A stretch of DNA of 64,000 bases from JAGPUQ01 sp036961295 (GCA_036961295.1 JBALVX010000001.1:62001-126000), one strand, 5' to 3'; shown: positions 43,372-52,278, counted from the stretch's first letter. Numbers and translations are program-made. The notes: generated by a model not told the origin, from the sequence alone.

Positions 43372-43399
43372 GCAATAGGTAGCAGGTAACAGATAACAG
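43372..43399. repeat. 4 x 7-bp tandem repeat after gcvP
   Basis: GCAATAG, GTAGCAG, GTAACAG and ATAACAG are contiguous and lie about 20 bases beyond the gcvP stop codon. The unit is half the length of the common 14-bp arrays in this window. No terminator was found here. Confidence 0.55.
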
Positions 43400-43418
43400 T
43401 TAAATAAGAAAAGAGCCG

Positions 43419-46307
43419 CTAGGCTTCGTAGTCCGATAGTGGCGGGCAAGAGCACATCAAGTTGCGATCGCCGTAGACATTATCGATGCGATTGACGGTA
43501 GGCCATACCTTGGCGTCGTGCAGCCAGGGTGCCGGATGAGTCGCTTGCTCTCGGGTGTAAGGGCGGGCCCAATCGTCGTCGAGAATATCCGCCAGGGTAT
43601 GGGGTGCATGTTTAAGAGGATTATCGTCGGTGTCCCAGGTGCCGTTGGCGACCTGTTCTATCTCTCCGCGAATGCGAATCATGGCGTCGATAAAGCGGTC
43701 GAGTTCGGGTTTTGACTCACTTTCAGTGGGTTCGATCATCAGTGTGCCCGCCACCGGGAAGGACATAGTCGGCGCGTGATAGCCGTAGTCCATCAAGCGC
43801 TTGGCAATATCTTCTTCGGTAATGCCGGTGGCTGCTTTCAAGGGCCGAATATCGATAATGCACTCGTGGGCGACAAAGCCCTGACTACCGGTGTAGAGCA
43901 CGGGAAAGTAAGCAGCCAGGCGCTGGGCCACATAGTTGGCGTTCAAAATCGCCACCTGGCTGGCTTGTTTCATGCCCTCTGTACCCATCATGGTGATGTA
44001 CATCCATGAAATGGGTAGGATGGAGGCAGATCCCCAGGGGGCAGCAGAAATAACACCGTTGACTAGATCGGTGCCGGGGACGGCTTGCACTGGATGGGCG
44101 GGTAGAAAGGGCTGTAAATGTTTGCCCACCGCAATCGGCCCCATGCCGGGACCGCCGCCACCATGGGGAATACAGAAGGTTTTGTGCAGGTTGAGATGGG
44201 AGACATCGCTGCCAAAAGCACCCGGTTCGGCAATGCCGACCAGGGCATTGAGGTTGGCGCCGTCCATATACACCTGGCCACCGTGGCGATGAATCAGGGC
44301 GCAAATTTCGGTGATGCCTGGCTCGAATACGCCGTGGGTCGAGGGGTAGGTCAACATCAAGGCCGACAGGTGATCGGCGTGGTGTTCGGCTTTAGCGCTG
44401 AGGTCGGCGATGTCGACGTTGCCCTGCTGATCACACTTGACCACTACCACGTCCAGTCCTGCCATTTGAGCGCTGGCGGGGTTGGTACCGTGGGCAGAGG
44501 AGGGGATCAAGCAGATGTTGCGCTGCTGTTGGCCGCGACTCTGGTGGTATTTGGTGATTGCTACCAGGCCCGCGTACTCGCCCTGGGAGCCGGCATTGGG
44601 TTGCAGAGAGACCGCATCGTAACCTGTACAAGCGGCGAGCATTTGCTCCAGCTCGCTAAACAGTTGTCGATAACCCTGGGCTTGTTCCATGGGGGCGAAG
44701 GGGTGGATGTTGGCGAATTCGGGCCAGGTAATCGGCATCATTTCTGCCGTCGCATTGAGCTTCATGGTGCAGGAGCCGAGGGGGATCATGCTGTGGTTGA
44801 GAGCCATATCCCGGCGTTCCAGTCGCGTCAGATAACGCAGCATCTCGGTTTCGCTGTGATAACGATTGAATACCGGGTGCTGGAGAATGGCGTCGCTGCG
44901 CAGCAGTGCCGGCGACAGCCCGGCGACGGTTTTTTTGTTCTCTACTTGAGCGCCAAAAATAGCTAACAATTGTTTAACGAGTTCGAGATTACTGGTTTCG
45001 TTCAGGCTGATGGCGAGCGCATCGTCGTCGATCTTGCGCAGGTTAAGGTGTTCCGTTTGAGCTTTTTGATAGAGCACATTTTGCTGATTCTTAACCTCTA
45101 TCGTCAGCGTGTCGAACCAGGTTTGATTACGCAGAGTAAACCCGCCTGCCTGGAGACCCGCTGCCAGAACATTGGTCAGGGCATGAATGCGAAGGGCGAT
45201 TTTTCGCAAGCCTTCCGGGCCGTGATACATGCCGTAAAATGCACTGATTAGCGCCAATAAGACCTGAGAGGTGCAAATATTGGAATTAGCTTTTTCCCGG
45301 CGAATATGTTGTTCCCGGGTCTGCATGGCCATACGTAGAGCGGGTTTGCCGCGCTGGTCCACCGACACGCCAATAATGCGGCCAGGTGCCGCGCGTTTAT
45401 AGGCCTCGCGAAAAGCAAAAAATCCGGCGTGAGGGCCGCCAAAGCCCATCGGTACGCCGAAACGCTGGTTGCAGCCGACCACAATGTCGGCACCCATCGT
45501 CCCGGGTGATTGCAGTAAAACCAGGCTCATCAAATCGGCGGCGACAATGGCCAGTGCGTCGTGTTGGTGGGTGTGGGTTATCCAGTTGCTCAAGTCGTCC
45601 ACCCGGCCATCGCGGCCAGGGTATTGCAAGAGTGCGCCGAAATAGTCGCCCTGTTGGAGGTCGGTGGCGGGGTCGCCGATGCGTATTTCAAAACCAAAAT
45701 GTTCGGCGCGGGTACTCACCACGGCCAGGGTTTGGGGCAGACATTGCGCATCGACGAAAAAGCACAGGCTTTGGTTATTGCGCTGCTGACGTTTAGCCAT
45801 CGCCATTGCCTCGGCGGCTGCGGTGGCTTCGTCGAGCAGCGAGGCGTTGGCCATCTCCATGCCGGTCAGATCGATAATCATCTGTTGAAAATTCAGCAGG
45901 CCCTCGAGTCGTCCCTGGGCAATCTCGGGTTGGTAGGGCGTGTAAGCGGTGTACCAACCGGGGTTTTCCAGCACGTTGCGCTGAATCACCGGCGGCAGAA
46001 TGGTGTCGTGATAACCCAGGCCGATCAGCGAGGTGTACACCTGGTTTTTTTCGGCAATGGTTTTCAGCCGGAGTAGGGCATCCCGCTCGCTCAGCGCTTC
46101 ACTTAAGTTTAGGGGCGTCGTCTTGAGAATGGCCGGTGGCACAATTTGTTCGATTAGTGCGTCGAGGTTTGTCGCACCCAGTTGATCCAGCATGGCTTGT
46201 TGCTGGGCACGATTCGGGCCGATATGGCGGTGGACAAATTGATCAGTGTTAGTGGTGATGCTGACATCAGTGCCGGACAGTGAATCAGAGTTACTTCGGT
46301 CAGCCAT
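43419..46307 (-). CDS. gcvP: Glycine dehydrogenase (decarboxylating), P protein
   Basis: The 962-residue protein is the one-chain P protein of the glycine cleavage system, which decarboxylates glycine with pyridoxal phosphate and passes the aminomethyl group to lipoyl-GcvH. FVHRHIGPNRAQQQAMLDQLG is the typical N-terminus. Around residue 707, HLNLHKTFCIPHGGGGPGMG contains the PLP lysine. MIPLGSCTMKLNATAEMMP is another signature. Full length is normal. gcvT and gcvH are not adjacent in this window. No glycine-riboswitch-like structure was recognised upstream. Confidence 0.97.
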   Translation of the reverse strand: MADRSNSDSLSGTDVSITTNTDQFVHRHIGPNRAQQQAMLDQLGATNLDALIEQIVPPAILKTTPLNLSEALSERDALLRLKTIAEKNQVYTSLIGLGYHDTILPPVIQRNVLENPGWYTAYTPYQPEIAQGRLEGLLNFQQMIIDLTGMEMANASLLDEATAAAEAMAMAKRQQRNNQSLCFFVDAQCLPQTLAVVSTRAEHFGFEIRIGDPATDLQQGDYFGALLQYPGRDGRVDDLSNWITHTHQHDALAIVAADLMSLVLLQSPGTMGADIVVGCNQRFGVPMGFGGPHAGFFAFREAYKRAAPGRIIGVSVDQRGKPALRMAMQTREQHIRREKANSNICTSQVLLALISAFYGMYHGPEGLRKIALRIHALTNVLAAGLQAGGFTLRNQTWFDTLTIEVKNQQNVLYQKAQTEHLNLRKIDDDALAISLNETSNLELVKQLLAIFGAQVENKKTVAGLSPALLRSDAILQHPVFNRYHSETEMLRYLTRLERRDMALNHSMIPLGSCTMKLNATAEMMPITWPEFANIHPFAPMEQAQGYRQLFSELEQMLAACTGYDAVSLQPNAGSQGEYAGLVAITKYHQSRGQQQRNICLIPSSAHGTNPASAQMAGLDVVVVKCDQQGNVDIADLSAKAEHHADHLSALMLTYPSTHGVFEPGITEICALIHRHGGQVYMDGANLNALVGIAEPGAFGSDVSHLNLHKTFCIPHGGGGPGMGPIAVGKHLQPFLPAHPVQAVPGTDLVNGVISAAPWGSASILPISWMYITMMGTEGMKQASQVAILNANYVAQRLAAYFPVLYTGSQGFVAHECIIDIRPLKAATGITEEDIAKRLMDYGYHAPTMSFPVAGTLMIEPTESESKPELDRFIDAMIRIRGEIEQVANGTWDTDDNPLKHAPHTLADILDDDWARPYTREQATHPAPWLHDAKVWPTVNRIDNVYGDRNLMCSCPPLSDYEA

Positions 46308-46700
46308 AAGGGAATCTACGTTACTTCAGTTTGTGTTGAACTTAAGCTGGTTATTGAACAGGTGTGCTAGGTGTAGAGGATGATGGTAGAGCTAGCGGAA
46401 TCATAGCAGCGCCACCGTATCACCAGCAAATTAATAGACTGCGTCGGTGTGCGTCTAAAGCCCTACATGAAACCGAATATGCCGCTGAAACCCTGGGTGA
46501 AATGGGGTTTTAAAGAGAAAAAATCTTTAATTAACCGGATGTTAGAGCTGAAATTGTGAGTTAGTCTCCAAAAATGGGCTCTGATCAGCGGAATGGACGT
46601 TTTTATTGGGAATAGCTATTCCCTTAACCAAACTTAAAGTGAATAATCATCAGGTGTCGGTAGGGTAATAAAATAAAGCGACTTTGGAGGTTAGTGAGCG
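46308..46700. other. Intergenic region between gcvP and the HD-GYP gene
   Basis: These 393 bases separate divergent genes. A small open frame at 46467-46559 would encode a basic 30-residue peptide (start MKPNMPLKPWVKWGF, end MLELKL) but has no good ribosome binding site. GGGAATAGCTATTCCC near 46609-46624 is a perfect 16-bp palindrome and may be an operator. GGAGG lies before the HD-GYP start. Confidence 0.4.
46609..46624. promoter_or_regulatory. Perfect 16-bp palindrome upstream of the HD-GYP gene
   Basis: GGGAATAGCTATTCCC is self-complementary over its whole length and sits about 77 bases before the HD-GYP start and about 300 bases before gcvP. Its position suits a dimeric-regulator site. 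No matching copy was noticed elsewhere in the window. Confidence 0.45.
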
Positions 46701-48062
46701 ATGTCTGATAGTTATGGTCCGGATGATCAAGAACATTCTTCTGAGAATACGGTAGAGATATCTACCACTCAGTTACAGATTGGTATGTTCGTGGCGGATC
46801 TCGACAAGCCCTGGCTAGAAACCCCTTTCCTGGTGCAGGGTTTTGAGATTCGCAGCAACAGTCAAATTCAAACCTTAATGGAACACTGTAAGAGTGTTTT
46901 CATTTTGAGCGATGGCAAGGTCCGCGCGCCCTACGAAAAGAATACAGGGGCGCCACCGCTAAAATTATCTGCGCAATCGTCGAAAATCAAAGACGCCGGT
47001 GTCAGTATCAATCAGGGTCGCGGTAAAAAACCTTCAGCCAAAGTCAGTGCCCTGCGGCGCATGGAGAGCCGCCCCGAATACGAACCGAAAAAATCTGTGC
47101 GCGCAGAGCACAAGGTCGCTCGCGACATCATTGATGTTGGCAAGGTCAATATCAAAGGCATTATGAATTCGGTGCAGATGGGGCAAATGATCGATACCGA
47201 TGTCGCCGAGACCACGGTGACCACCTGTGTGCATAGTATTATGAATAACCCAGATGCGATGATCTGGATGAGTAAGATTAAAGATGAAAATCAGTACACA
47301 GCTGAGCACTGCCTCAACGTGTGTATTTTGGCTATCGCCTTCGGCCGCCATTTGCGCTTGACCGAATCGGAACTACAGGTGCTGGGCCTTTGTGGTCTGC
47401 TTCACGATGTTGGCAAGATGCGAACCCCCCAGGAAATTCTCGATAAACCGGGGAAATTAACCGAAGAAGAATTTAAAATTATTCAGCAGCACACTATCGA
47501 TGGGCACCGCTTGTTGAGTGACACCACCAGCGGAGCAGTACACAGCCTGGCCAAGGATGTTGTGCTTAATCACCACGAACGGCCCGATGGCAGTGGTTAC
47601 CCGCGGGGTTTGGACTCTAGTAGTATTTCAGAGTTTTCGAGAATCATTGCGGTCGTTGATGCCTACGACGCCATCACCAGTAATCGTTGCTATTCTCGAG
47701 CCAAGTCGCCGGTGGAAGCGCAGAAGATCATTTTTGAAAATCGCGGCAAACAATTCGACGAAGAGATTGCCCTGGAATTTATCAAGGCCGTTGGCCCCTA
47801 TCCCCCCGGCACTATTGTGGAGTTGCGCAACGGTATGGTGGGTATCGTGCTTACTGGAAAGCACAAGTTCCGTCATTTGCCGACCATAGTGATCTTGCGT
47901 GATCAAAATAAAGGTGCGATGGACGAACGTACCGTTGAGCTACATTTGACGGACACCAATGAATTAAGTAAAGAGTTTTTGATTAAAAAGACCCTCACTG
48001 ATGGCGAGCACGGTATTTATTTGAAAGACTATCGCGTTAAAGACGAAGCGGCTATGTTTTAA
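46701..48062 (+). CDS. HD-GYP domain c-di-GMP phosphodiesterase with DUF3391
   Basis: The 453-residue protein has an N-terminal DUF3391 domain (STTQLQIGMFVADLDKPW) and a C-terminal HD-GYP domain. The latter shows GLCGLLHDVGKMRTP (HD pair near residue 235), the following helix with HTIDGHRLL, and the signature HHERPDGSGYPRGL near residue 294. HD-GYP enzymes hydrolyse c-di-GMP to GMP in the cytoplasm, opposing cyclases such as the PAS/GGDEF protein at 26-29 kb. The extreme 3' end of the gene forms the first unit of a 15-bp tandem array, so the stop codon lies in a repeat. Confidence 0.94.
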   Translation: MSDSYGPDDQEHSSENTVEISTTQLQIGMFVADLDKPWLETPFLVQGFEIRSNSQIQTLMEHCKSVFILSDGKVRAPYEKNTGAPPLKLSAQSSKIKDAGVSINQGRGKKPSAKVSALRRMESRPEYEPKKSVRAEHKVARDIIDVGKVNIKGIMNSVQMGQMIDTDVAETTVTTCVHSIMNNPDAMIWMSKIKDENQYTAEHCLNVCILAIAFGRHLRLTESELQVLGLCGLLHDVGKMRTPQEILDKPGKLTEEEFKIIQQHTIDGHRLLSDTTSGAVHSLAKDVVLNHHERPDGSGYPRGLDSSSISEFSRIIAVVDAYDAITSNRCYSRAKSPVEAQKIIFENRGKQFDEEIALEFIKAVGPYPPGTIVELRNGMVGIVLTGKHKFRHLPTIVILRDQNKGAMDERTVELHLTDTNELSKEFLIKKTLTDGEHGIYLKDYRVKDEAAMF

Positions 48063-48135
48063 GGGCTTATGTTTTAAAGGCTTATGTTTTAAGAGATCAT
48101 GTTCTAAGGAGCATGTTTTAAAAAATGATGTTTTA
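48047..48135. repeat. 6-copy 15-bp tandem repeat starting in the HD-GYP stop codon
   Basis: Units, in order: AGCGGCTATGTTTTA (contains the gene's last codons), AGGGCTTATGTTTTA, AAGGCTTATGTTTTA, AGAGATCATGTTCTA, AGGAGCATGTTTTA (14 bp) and AAAAATGATGTTTTA. The conserved part is ATGTTTTA. Each unit repeats an ATG and, in most, a TTTTA containing the stop. It ends 38 bases before the terminator. Confidence 0.92.
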
Positions 48136-48173
48136 GCCAATTTGATCTTAAAAAACCTTACGATAGCAATACG

Positions 48174-48203
48174 AAAAACCCGGTTTAGATACCGGGTTTT
48201 TTT
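48174..48203. terminator. Bidirectional terminator between the HD-GYP gene and greB
   Basis: AAAAACCCGGT and ACCGGGTTTTT pair around a six-base loop, with T-runs on each side of the core for both converging transcripts. It ends ten bases from the greB stop codon. Confidence 0.88.
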
Positions 48204-48212
48204 ATGCGCCTA

Positions 48213-48725
48213 CTACTCCGAATAACTTATCGCCCTTACCCGGTAATGTTGGGTGATTTCTGCGGCAATAAAACGAATGTCGGCATCGACAGATTTACCC
48301 ATTAGCGCACGAGCTAGCGGCGAGTCAATACTGATATGCCCGCGGCTGGGATCGATTTCATCCGCGCCAACCAGTCGGTAGGTGACTTCGGGCAGCGTGG
48401 TTTCATCGGTGTTGTTTTTTAAAGTAACCCAGGCACCAAAAAAAATGCGGCTGGGGTCTGTGGGTGTCTGGCTGACGACGGTGACTTCGTCCAAACGTTT
48501 ATTCAAGTAGCGCACCCGACTATCAATCTCACGCAAGCGGCGTTTGCCGTAAATGTAATCACCATTTTCTGAGCGGTCGCCATTCTTGGCGGCTTCGTGT
48601 ACCTGGTTGGTTACCAGGGGGCGTTCGATTTTCCAGAGTTGATGTCGTTCGGCGCGCAGTGTGTCGGCTCCCTCCGAGGTAATGTAGGGAGAAGACTTGG
48701 GTTGTGGTGCTCGGTAGCGGCTCAT
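48213..48725 (-). CDS. greB: Transcription elongation factor GreB
   Basis: The 170-residue protein has the Gre coiled-coil N-terminal domain (YITSEGADTLRAERHQLW and NGDRSENGDYIYGKRRLREID, which includes the acidic tip) and the C-terminal FKBP-like domain (RIFFGAWVTLKN, DPSRGHISIDSPLARALMGK). GreB binds RNA polymerase through the secondary channel and stimulates cleavage of backtracked RNA. It is the last gene of a tightly packed leftward operon; its ATG overlaps the S9 peptidase stop by four bases. Confidence 0.96.
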   Translation of the reverse strand: MSRYRAPQPKSSPYITSEGADTLRAERHQLWKIERPLVTNQVHEAAKNGDRSENGDYIYGKRRLREIDSRVRYLNKRLDEVTVVSQTPTDPSRIFFGAWVTLKNNTDETTLPEVTYRLVGADEIDPSRGHISIDSPLARALMGKSVDADIRFIAAEITQHYRVRAISYSE

Positions 48726-50884
48726 GGTGTTGTGGGTATGCTGAGCGTGCGCTGATAAAAGGCGAGTTCTTCGCGAAATACCCGAGCCACATTTTCGGCT
48801 CGACGAAAGCCGTGGCCCTCTCCAGTAAAGGGTACGTAAACCACATCGAGCTCCTTGGCTTTGAGAGCGTCCACCATGGCCATCGCTTGATTAGGCGGTA
48901 CCACTTTATCGTCCAGACCCTGGAAAAAAATTACCGGGCAGTTGAGATTTTCAACGTGGTGGATGGGCGAGCGCTCAACATACATTGGGCGAGACGCCGG
49001 GTAGGGACCGACCAGTGAATCGAGGTAGCGGGCTTCAAATTTGTGGGTATCCCGAGCCAGGGTTTCCAGGTCGCCAATGCCGTAGAGACTGGCTCCGGCG
49101 CGGAACACATCGCTAAACGTGAGCGCGGCCAATACGGTGTAACCTCCCGCACTGCTGCCCCTGATTAATAAACGCTCTGGGTCGGCAAGACCGCGTTCAC
49201 AGAGGTGAGTGACTCCTGCGACCACATCGTCAACATCGGCGCGGCCCCAGTTACCGTGTAATTTGTTGCGATAGCTACGACCAAACCCGGTGCTGCCGCG
49301 ATAATTAAAGTCAGCGACAGCGAAGCCTCGGCTCGTCCAAAACTGCACTTTGTAATTTAACGCGGTGCTGGTTGCCCCAGTGGGGCCGCCGTGACACAAG
49401 GCTATTAATGGAGGGGTTTCTGACTTAACAGCGGTGTACCCGGGATTAGTCGGCGGGTAGTAAAACCCGTAGGCGGTGTCGCCGTTTGTCGTCGGGTAAC
49501 GCAGTGCTTGAGGCTGAGCAAAATGTTCGCGATCAAGATCGGACGCGTTAACCTTATTCTGATCTGTATTGCTCGGAGTGTCGAGATTACGCAGAACCAC
49601 CAGACCTTGCGTGGCAATATCCAGTTCGACCAATTCACTGCCGCGTTGCGGTGATGAGCCGATAAACCAGGCGCGATTACCCTTAACAGCGAGGGAAGAG
49701 AGCTGGGAGTAGGGTGTCTCGATCGGTGTTAGTGGGGTTTGCTTTGCAGCCGATGTCGTATTGTCGGTGAGAGAGTTGATGGGTATATCGACGCGGCCAA
49801 GGTGCCAGAGTCCGTCTTGAGTATAGCTTGCTATTACGCTGCAGGAACTGAGGTTGCGGTCATTGCTATCAGAATTACTGCCTTCCTGACTCCTTTCCTT
49901 ACCGGGGGCTTCACTAATACCGTAATTAGACATTCCTAGCGTCCACAGCGGTGTAGCAAATTCGGCTTCAAGTGCATGCAGTGGAAGACAGGCCTCATCG
50001 TTTTTATCGCTAGTAATCGCCTCTGCACTCAAGCGGTAAATATTCCACCACTCGCTACGATCCGACACAAAAAACAAACTGCCATCCGCTGCCCAGTTAG
50101 GTTGAACCAGCGATTCACTCTGCTCCGAGTTGCCCAGTGGCCGCTTAATGTTGCCAATAGCGCCATTGGTATCGAACTCAGCGATTTCCAGAGTGGTTTT
50201 ATCCCAGGGCATATGTGGATGCTGCCAGGAGATCCAGGCTAAGTGAGAGCCGTCGGGGTTGAGGCGTGGGTAGGCATAAAAGTCCGCGCCGCTTACCAGT
50301 TTGGTCAGGGTTTGACTGCCGTCGAGGGGGATGGCCGCGATAAAGTTTTCGGGTTCTTGTTGCGGCTTATCTTGTGGATGATCTTGTAAATAATCTTGAT
50401 GCTGTTCGCACACCGCGATCAATCGATTTCGTGGAGTATCCAGACACAGTTCAGCAAAGCGTAAGCCTTGATCCGCCGAGGTAAGTACTTCGGGTAAGGC
50501 GTCAGGGCTAGTGGTATCTAAACGATAAACACACTGATCGTCCTGGAGTACAAAATACAGAATGTTATCTTTTACGGTATAGGGTTTGCCGCCGTACTCG
50601 TGAACCCGGCTGCGAGCATTTAAGGGGGAGGGCAAAACTTCTTCTATAGCGCTGGGTTTAGGGCTTGCTTGAGTAGGGCGCAGCATACGCATAATGGTAT
50701 TGCGCCCATTGTCCTCGGGGCGGGATTCGAGCCAGTACACGTAGTCGTTATCAAAGGTCGGGTAGTCCAGCGCACCCGCGGCACTGGCGGCCAATTCCGG
50801 GGTAATGGCACTCGGCCAGCTACCACAGGGCGCGGCAATTTTTTTAATATCTTTTTTAGAGTCTTTTTTAATGTTTTTAACCAC
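48722..50884 (-). CDS. Prolyl oligopeptidase family (S9) peptidase
   Basis: The 720-residue protein has an N-terminal beta-propeller region and a C-terminal alpha/beta hydrolase domain. The serine nucleophile is in IRGSSAGGYTVLAA near residue 590, the acid in GLDDKVVPPNQ near residue 660 and the histidine in GEGHGFRR near residue 695. NFRYRGSTGFGR-like NYRGSTGFGRSYR completes the active-site loop. It is a dipeptidyl- or acylaminoacyl-peptidase-like enzyme, presumably cytoplasmic because no signal peptide is seen. Residues about 163-178 are a four-copy 12-bp in-frame repeat. The gene overlaps its neighbours at both ends. Confidence 0.9.
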   Translation of the reverse strand: MVKNIKKDSKKDIKKIAAPCGSWPSAITPELAASAAGALDYPTFDNDYVYWLESRPEDNGRNTIMRMLRPTQASPKPSAIEEVLPSPLNARSRVHEYGGKPYTVKDNILYFVLQDDQCVYRLDTTSPDALPEVLTSADQGLRFAELCLDTPRNRLIAVCEQHQDYLQDHPQDKPQQEPENFIAAIPLDGSQTLTKLVSGADFYAYPRLNPDGSHLAWISWQHPHMPWDKTTLEIAEFDTNGAIGNIKRPLGNSEQSESLVQPNWAADGSLFFVSDRSEWWNIYRLSAEAITSDKNDEACLPLHALEAEFATPLWTLGMSNYGISEAPGKERSQEGSNSDSNDRNLSSCSVIASYTQDGLWHLGRVDIPINSLTDNTTSAAKQTPLTPIETPYSQLSSLAVKGNRAWFIGSSPQRGSELVELDIATQGLVVLRNLDTPSNTDQNKVNASDLDREHFAQPQALRYPTTNGDTAYGFYYPPTNPGYTAVKSETPPLIALCHGGPTGATSTALNYKVQFWTSRGFAVADFNYRGSTGFGRSYRNKLHGNWGRADVDDVVAGVTHLCERGLADPERLLIRGSSAGGYTVLAALTFSDVFRAGASLYGIGDLETLARDTHKFEARYLDSLVGPYPASRPMYVERSPIHHVENLNCPVIFFQGLDDKVVPPNQAMAMVDALKAKELDVVYVPFTGEGHGFRRAENVARVFREELAFYQRTLSIPTTP
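50351..50398. repeat. In-frame 4 x 12-bp tandem repeat inside the S9 peptidase gene
   Basis: On the minus strand CAAGATTATTTA, CAAGATCATCCA, CAAGATAAGCCG and CAACAAGAACCC encode QDYL, QDHP, QDKP and QQEP. They make a loop in the propeller domain. The period preserves the reading frame. Confidence 0.85.
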
Positions 50885-51245
50885 CGGCGAGTTTCACTTG
50901 ATAGCCTGCGTCGGTGAGGATGTCGCGAATTTTATCGCGGTGATCGCCCTGTATTTCAATAACGCCATCCTTAATGGTGCCGCCTGTACTACAATTTTGT
51001 TTGAGTTGTTTAGCGAGGGCTTTCAGTTCATTCTCTGCCACGGCTAATCCGCTAATAGTGGTGACGCCTTTGCCTTTGCGACCACTGGTTTCTCGCCGAA
51101 TGCGCACGATGCCATCATTTTTGTCTGCGATCTGCTTGGCACTGCCTGTTTTAGAGCGGCCAGCTTTTGAATCGCCACCAGTACCCTCCGAGGTTTTAAC
51201 CCGTCCACCATCGGTGCTGTAAACCAGACGGGAATTTTTATTCAT
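50877..51245 (-). CDS. yciH: SUI1/eIF1-type translation factor (YciH-like)
   Basis: The 122-residue protein carries the SUI1 domain in its C-terminal two-thirds: GKGVTTISGLAV, ELKALAKQLKQNCSTGGTIKDG and IEIQGDHRDKIRDILTDAGY. The order fits bacterial YciH, an eIF1 relative that may influence initiation fidelity. The N-terminal 40 residues are basic and glycine-rich (SEGTGGDSKAGRSKTGSAK). It overlaps the quinone oxidoreductase gene upstream and the S9 gene downstream by eight bases each. Confidence 0.9.
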   Translation of the reverse strand: MNKNSRLVYSTDGGRVKTSEGTGGDSKAGRSKTGSAKQIADKNDGIVRIRRETSGRKGKGVTTISGLAVAENELKALAKQLKQNCSTGGTIKDGVIEIQGDHRDKIRDILTDAGYQVKLAGG

Positions 51246-52278
51246 CGCTGACTCGTAAAATAATTTTGCCGATATGGGTATTACTTTCCATCAGTTGATG
51301 AGCTTTCGCGGCATCTGCCAGTGGCAAGACGGTGTGTATTTGCGGCTTGACTTGCCCCTTGGCCAGCAGGGGCCATATCTGCTTGCGCAGGCCATTGGCA
51401 ATGCGGGTCTTGTCGGCAACCGGCTGGCTGCGCAAGGTGGAGCCGGTGAGTACCAGTTGCTTAAGCATTACCGGCATTAGATCTACTTCGACTTTGGAGC
51501 CCCGCAAAAATGCGATGGAAACAATACGACCCTGGAATGCGGCGGCGCGAATATTTCTTTGTACGTAGTCGCCGCCGACCATATCGAGGATGACATTGGC
51601 ACCCTTGCTGGCGGCCTTGATGCCTTTGACAAAATCGTGATGGTGATAGTTAAAGGCCTTTTCGGCCCCCAGCTTTTCACACACTCGCACTTTTTCGTCA
51701 TTACCGACGGTGGTGAATACCCGTGCGCCTAATGCCTTAGCAAGTTGAATGGCAGTAGTGCCAATGCCGCTCGCGCCACCGTGAACTAATAAAACTTCAC
51801 CGGCTTTCAATCGGGCGCGTTCAAATACGTTGTGCCACACGGTAAAAAAAGTTTCCGGTAGGGCCGCGGCCTCAGTAGCCGAAAGTGGGTCGGGTATCGG
51901 TAGACATAAATCCTGATGGGCGACGGCGTATTCGGCGTAGCCTCCACCGGCGAGCAGGGCGCACACTCGGTCGCCAATCTGCCATTGGCCGTCGTTGCTG
52001 CCGAGGGCGACTATTTCTCCGGCGACTTCGAGTCCGGGTAAATCGGATGCTCCCTCGGGGGGTGGATAGCCGCCCTGGCGCTGAAATACATCCGGGCGAT
52101 TAATGCCCGCGGCGATAACACGAATTAATACTTCTGAGACGCCGGGTCTCGGTAGCGCTCGGGTGGCGAGAGACAATACCTCGGGGCCGCCCGCCTCGGT
52201 AATCTCAATACACCGCATGGTTTCGGGAAGAGACTTGAGTGTAGATGTAGGTGCGGACGTGGGTGTGGGTGCGGACAT
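51238..52278 (-). CDS. NAD(P)H-quinone oxidoreductase, PIG3-type MDR
   Basis: The 346-residue protein is a zinc-free medium-chain dehydrogenase/reductase: NRPDVFQRQGGYPPPEGASDLPGLEVAGEI near residue 58, VLLVHGGASGIGTTAIQLAKALGA (NADPH-binding) near residue 165 and KAFNYHHHDFVKGIKA. This pattern is shared with PIG3/quinone reductase proteins that use NADPH to reduce quinones or enals. The first 20 residues (two copies of SAPTPT/SAPTST) come from an 18-bp repeat and may be an extension; the Met at 52218 would give a typical N-terminus. AGGGGAG lies before the longer start. Confidence 0.9.
   Translation of the reverse strand: MSAPTPTSAPTSTLKSLPETMRCIEITEAGGPEVLSLATRALPRPGVSEVLIRVIAAGINRPDVFQRQGGYPPPEGASDLPGLEVAGEIVALGSNDGQWQIGDRVCALLAGGGYAEYAVAHQDLCLPIPDPLSATEAAALPETFFTVWHNVFERARLKAGEVLLVHGGASGIGTTAIQLAKALGARVFTTVGNDEKVRVCEKLGAEKAFNYHHHDFVKGIKAASKGANVILDMVGGDYVQRNIRAAAFQGRIVSIAFLRGSKVEVDLMPVMLKQLVLTGSTLRSQPVADKTRIANGLRKQIWPLLAKGQVKPQIHTVLPLADAAKAHQLMESNTHIGKIILRVSDE
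52240..52275. repeat. In-frame 2 x 18-bp tandem repeat at the start of the quinone oxidoreductase gene
   Basis: On the minus strand, TCCGCACCCACACCCACG and TCCGCACCTACATCTACA follow the ATG and encode SAPTPT and SAPTST. It lengthens the N-terminus by two six-residue blocks without breaking the frame. Confidence 0.75.

Noticed and set aside
44118..44966. 282-codon open frame antisense to gcvP
   Set aside because: gcvP is full length with an intact PLP site; the antisense frame has no recognisable motif and is a codon-bias shadow.
46308..46420. Glycine riboswitch upstream of gcvP
   Set aside because: I looked for paired glycine-aptamer-like stems in the leftward leader and recognised none; a covariance search (Infernal, Rfam gcvT) would decide.
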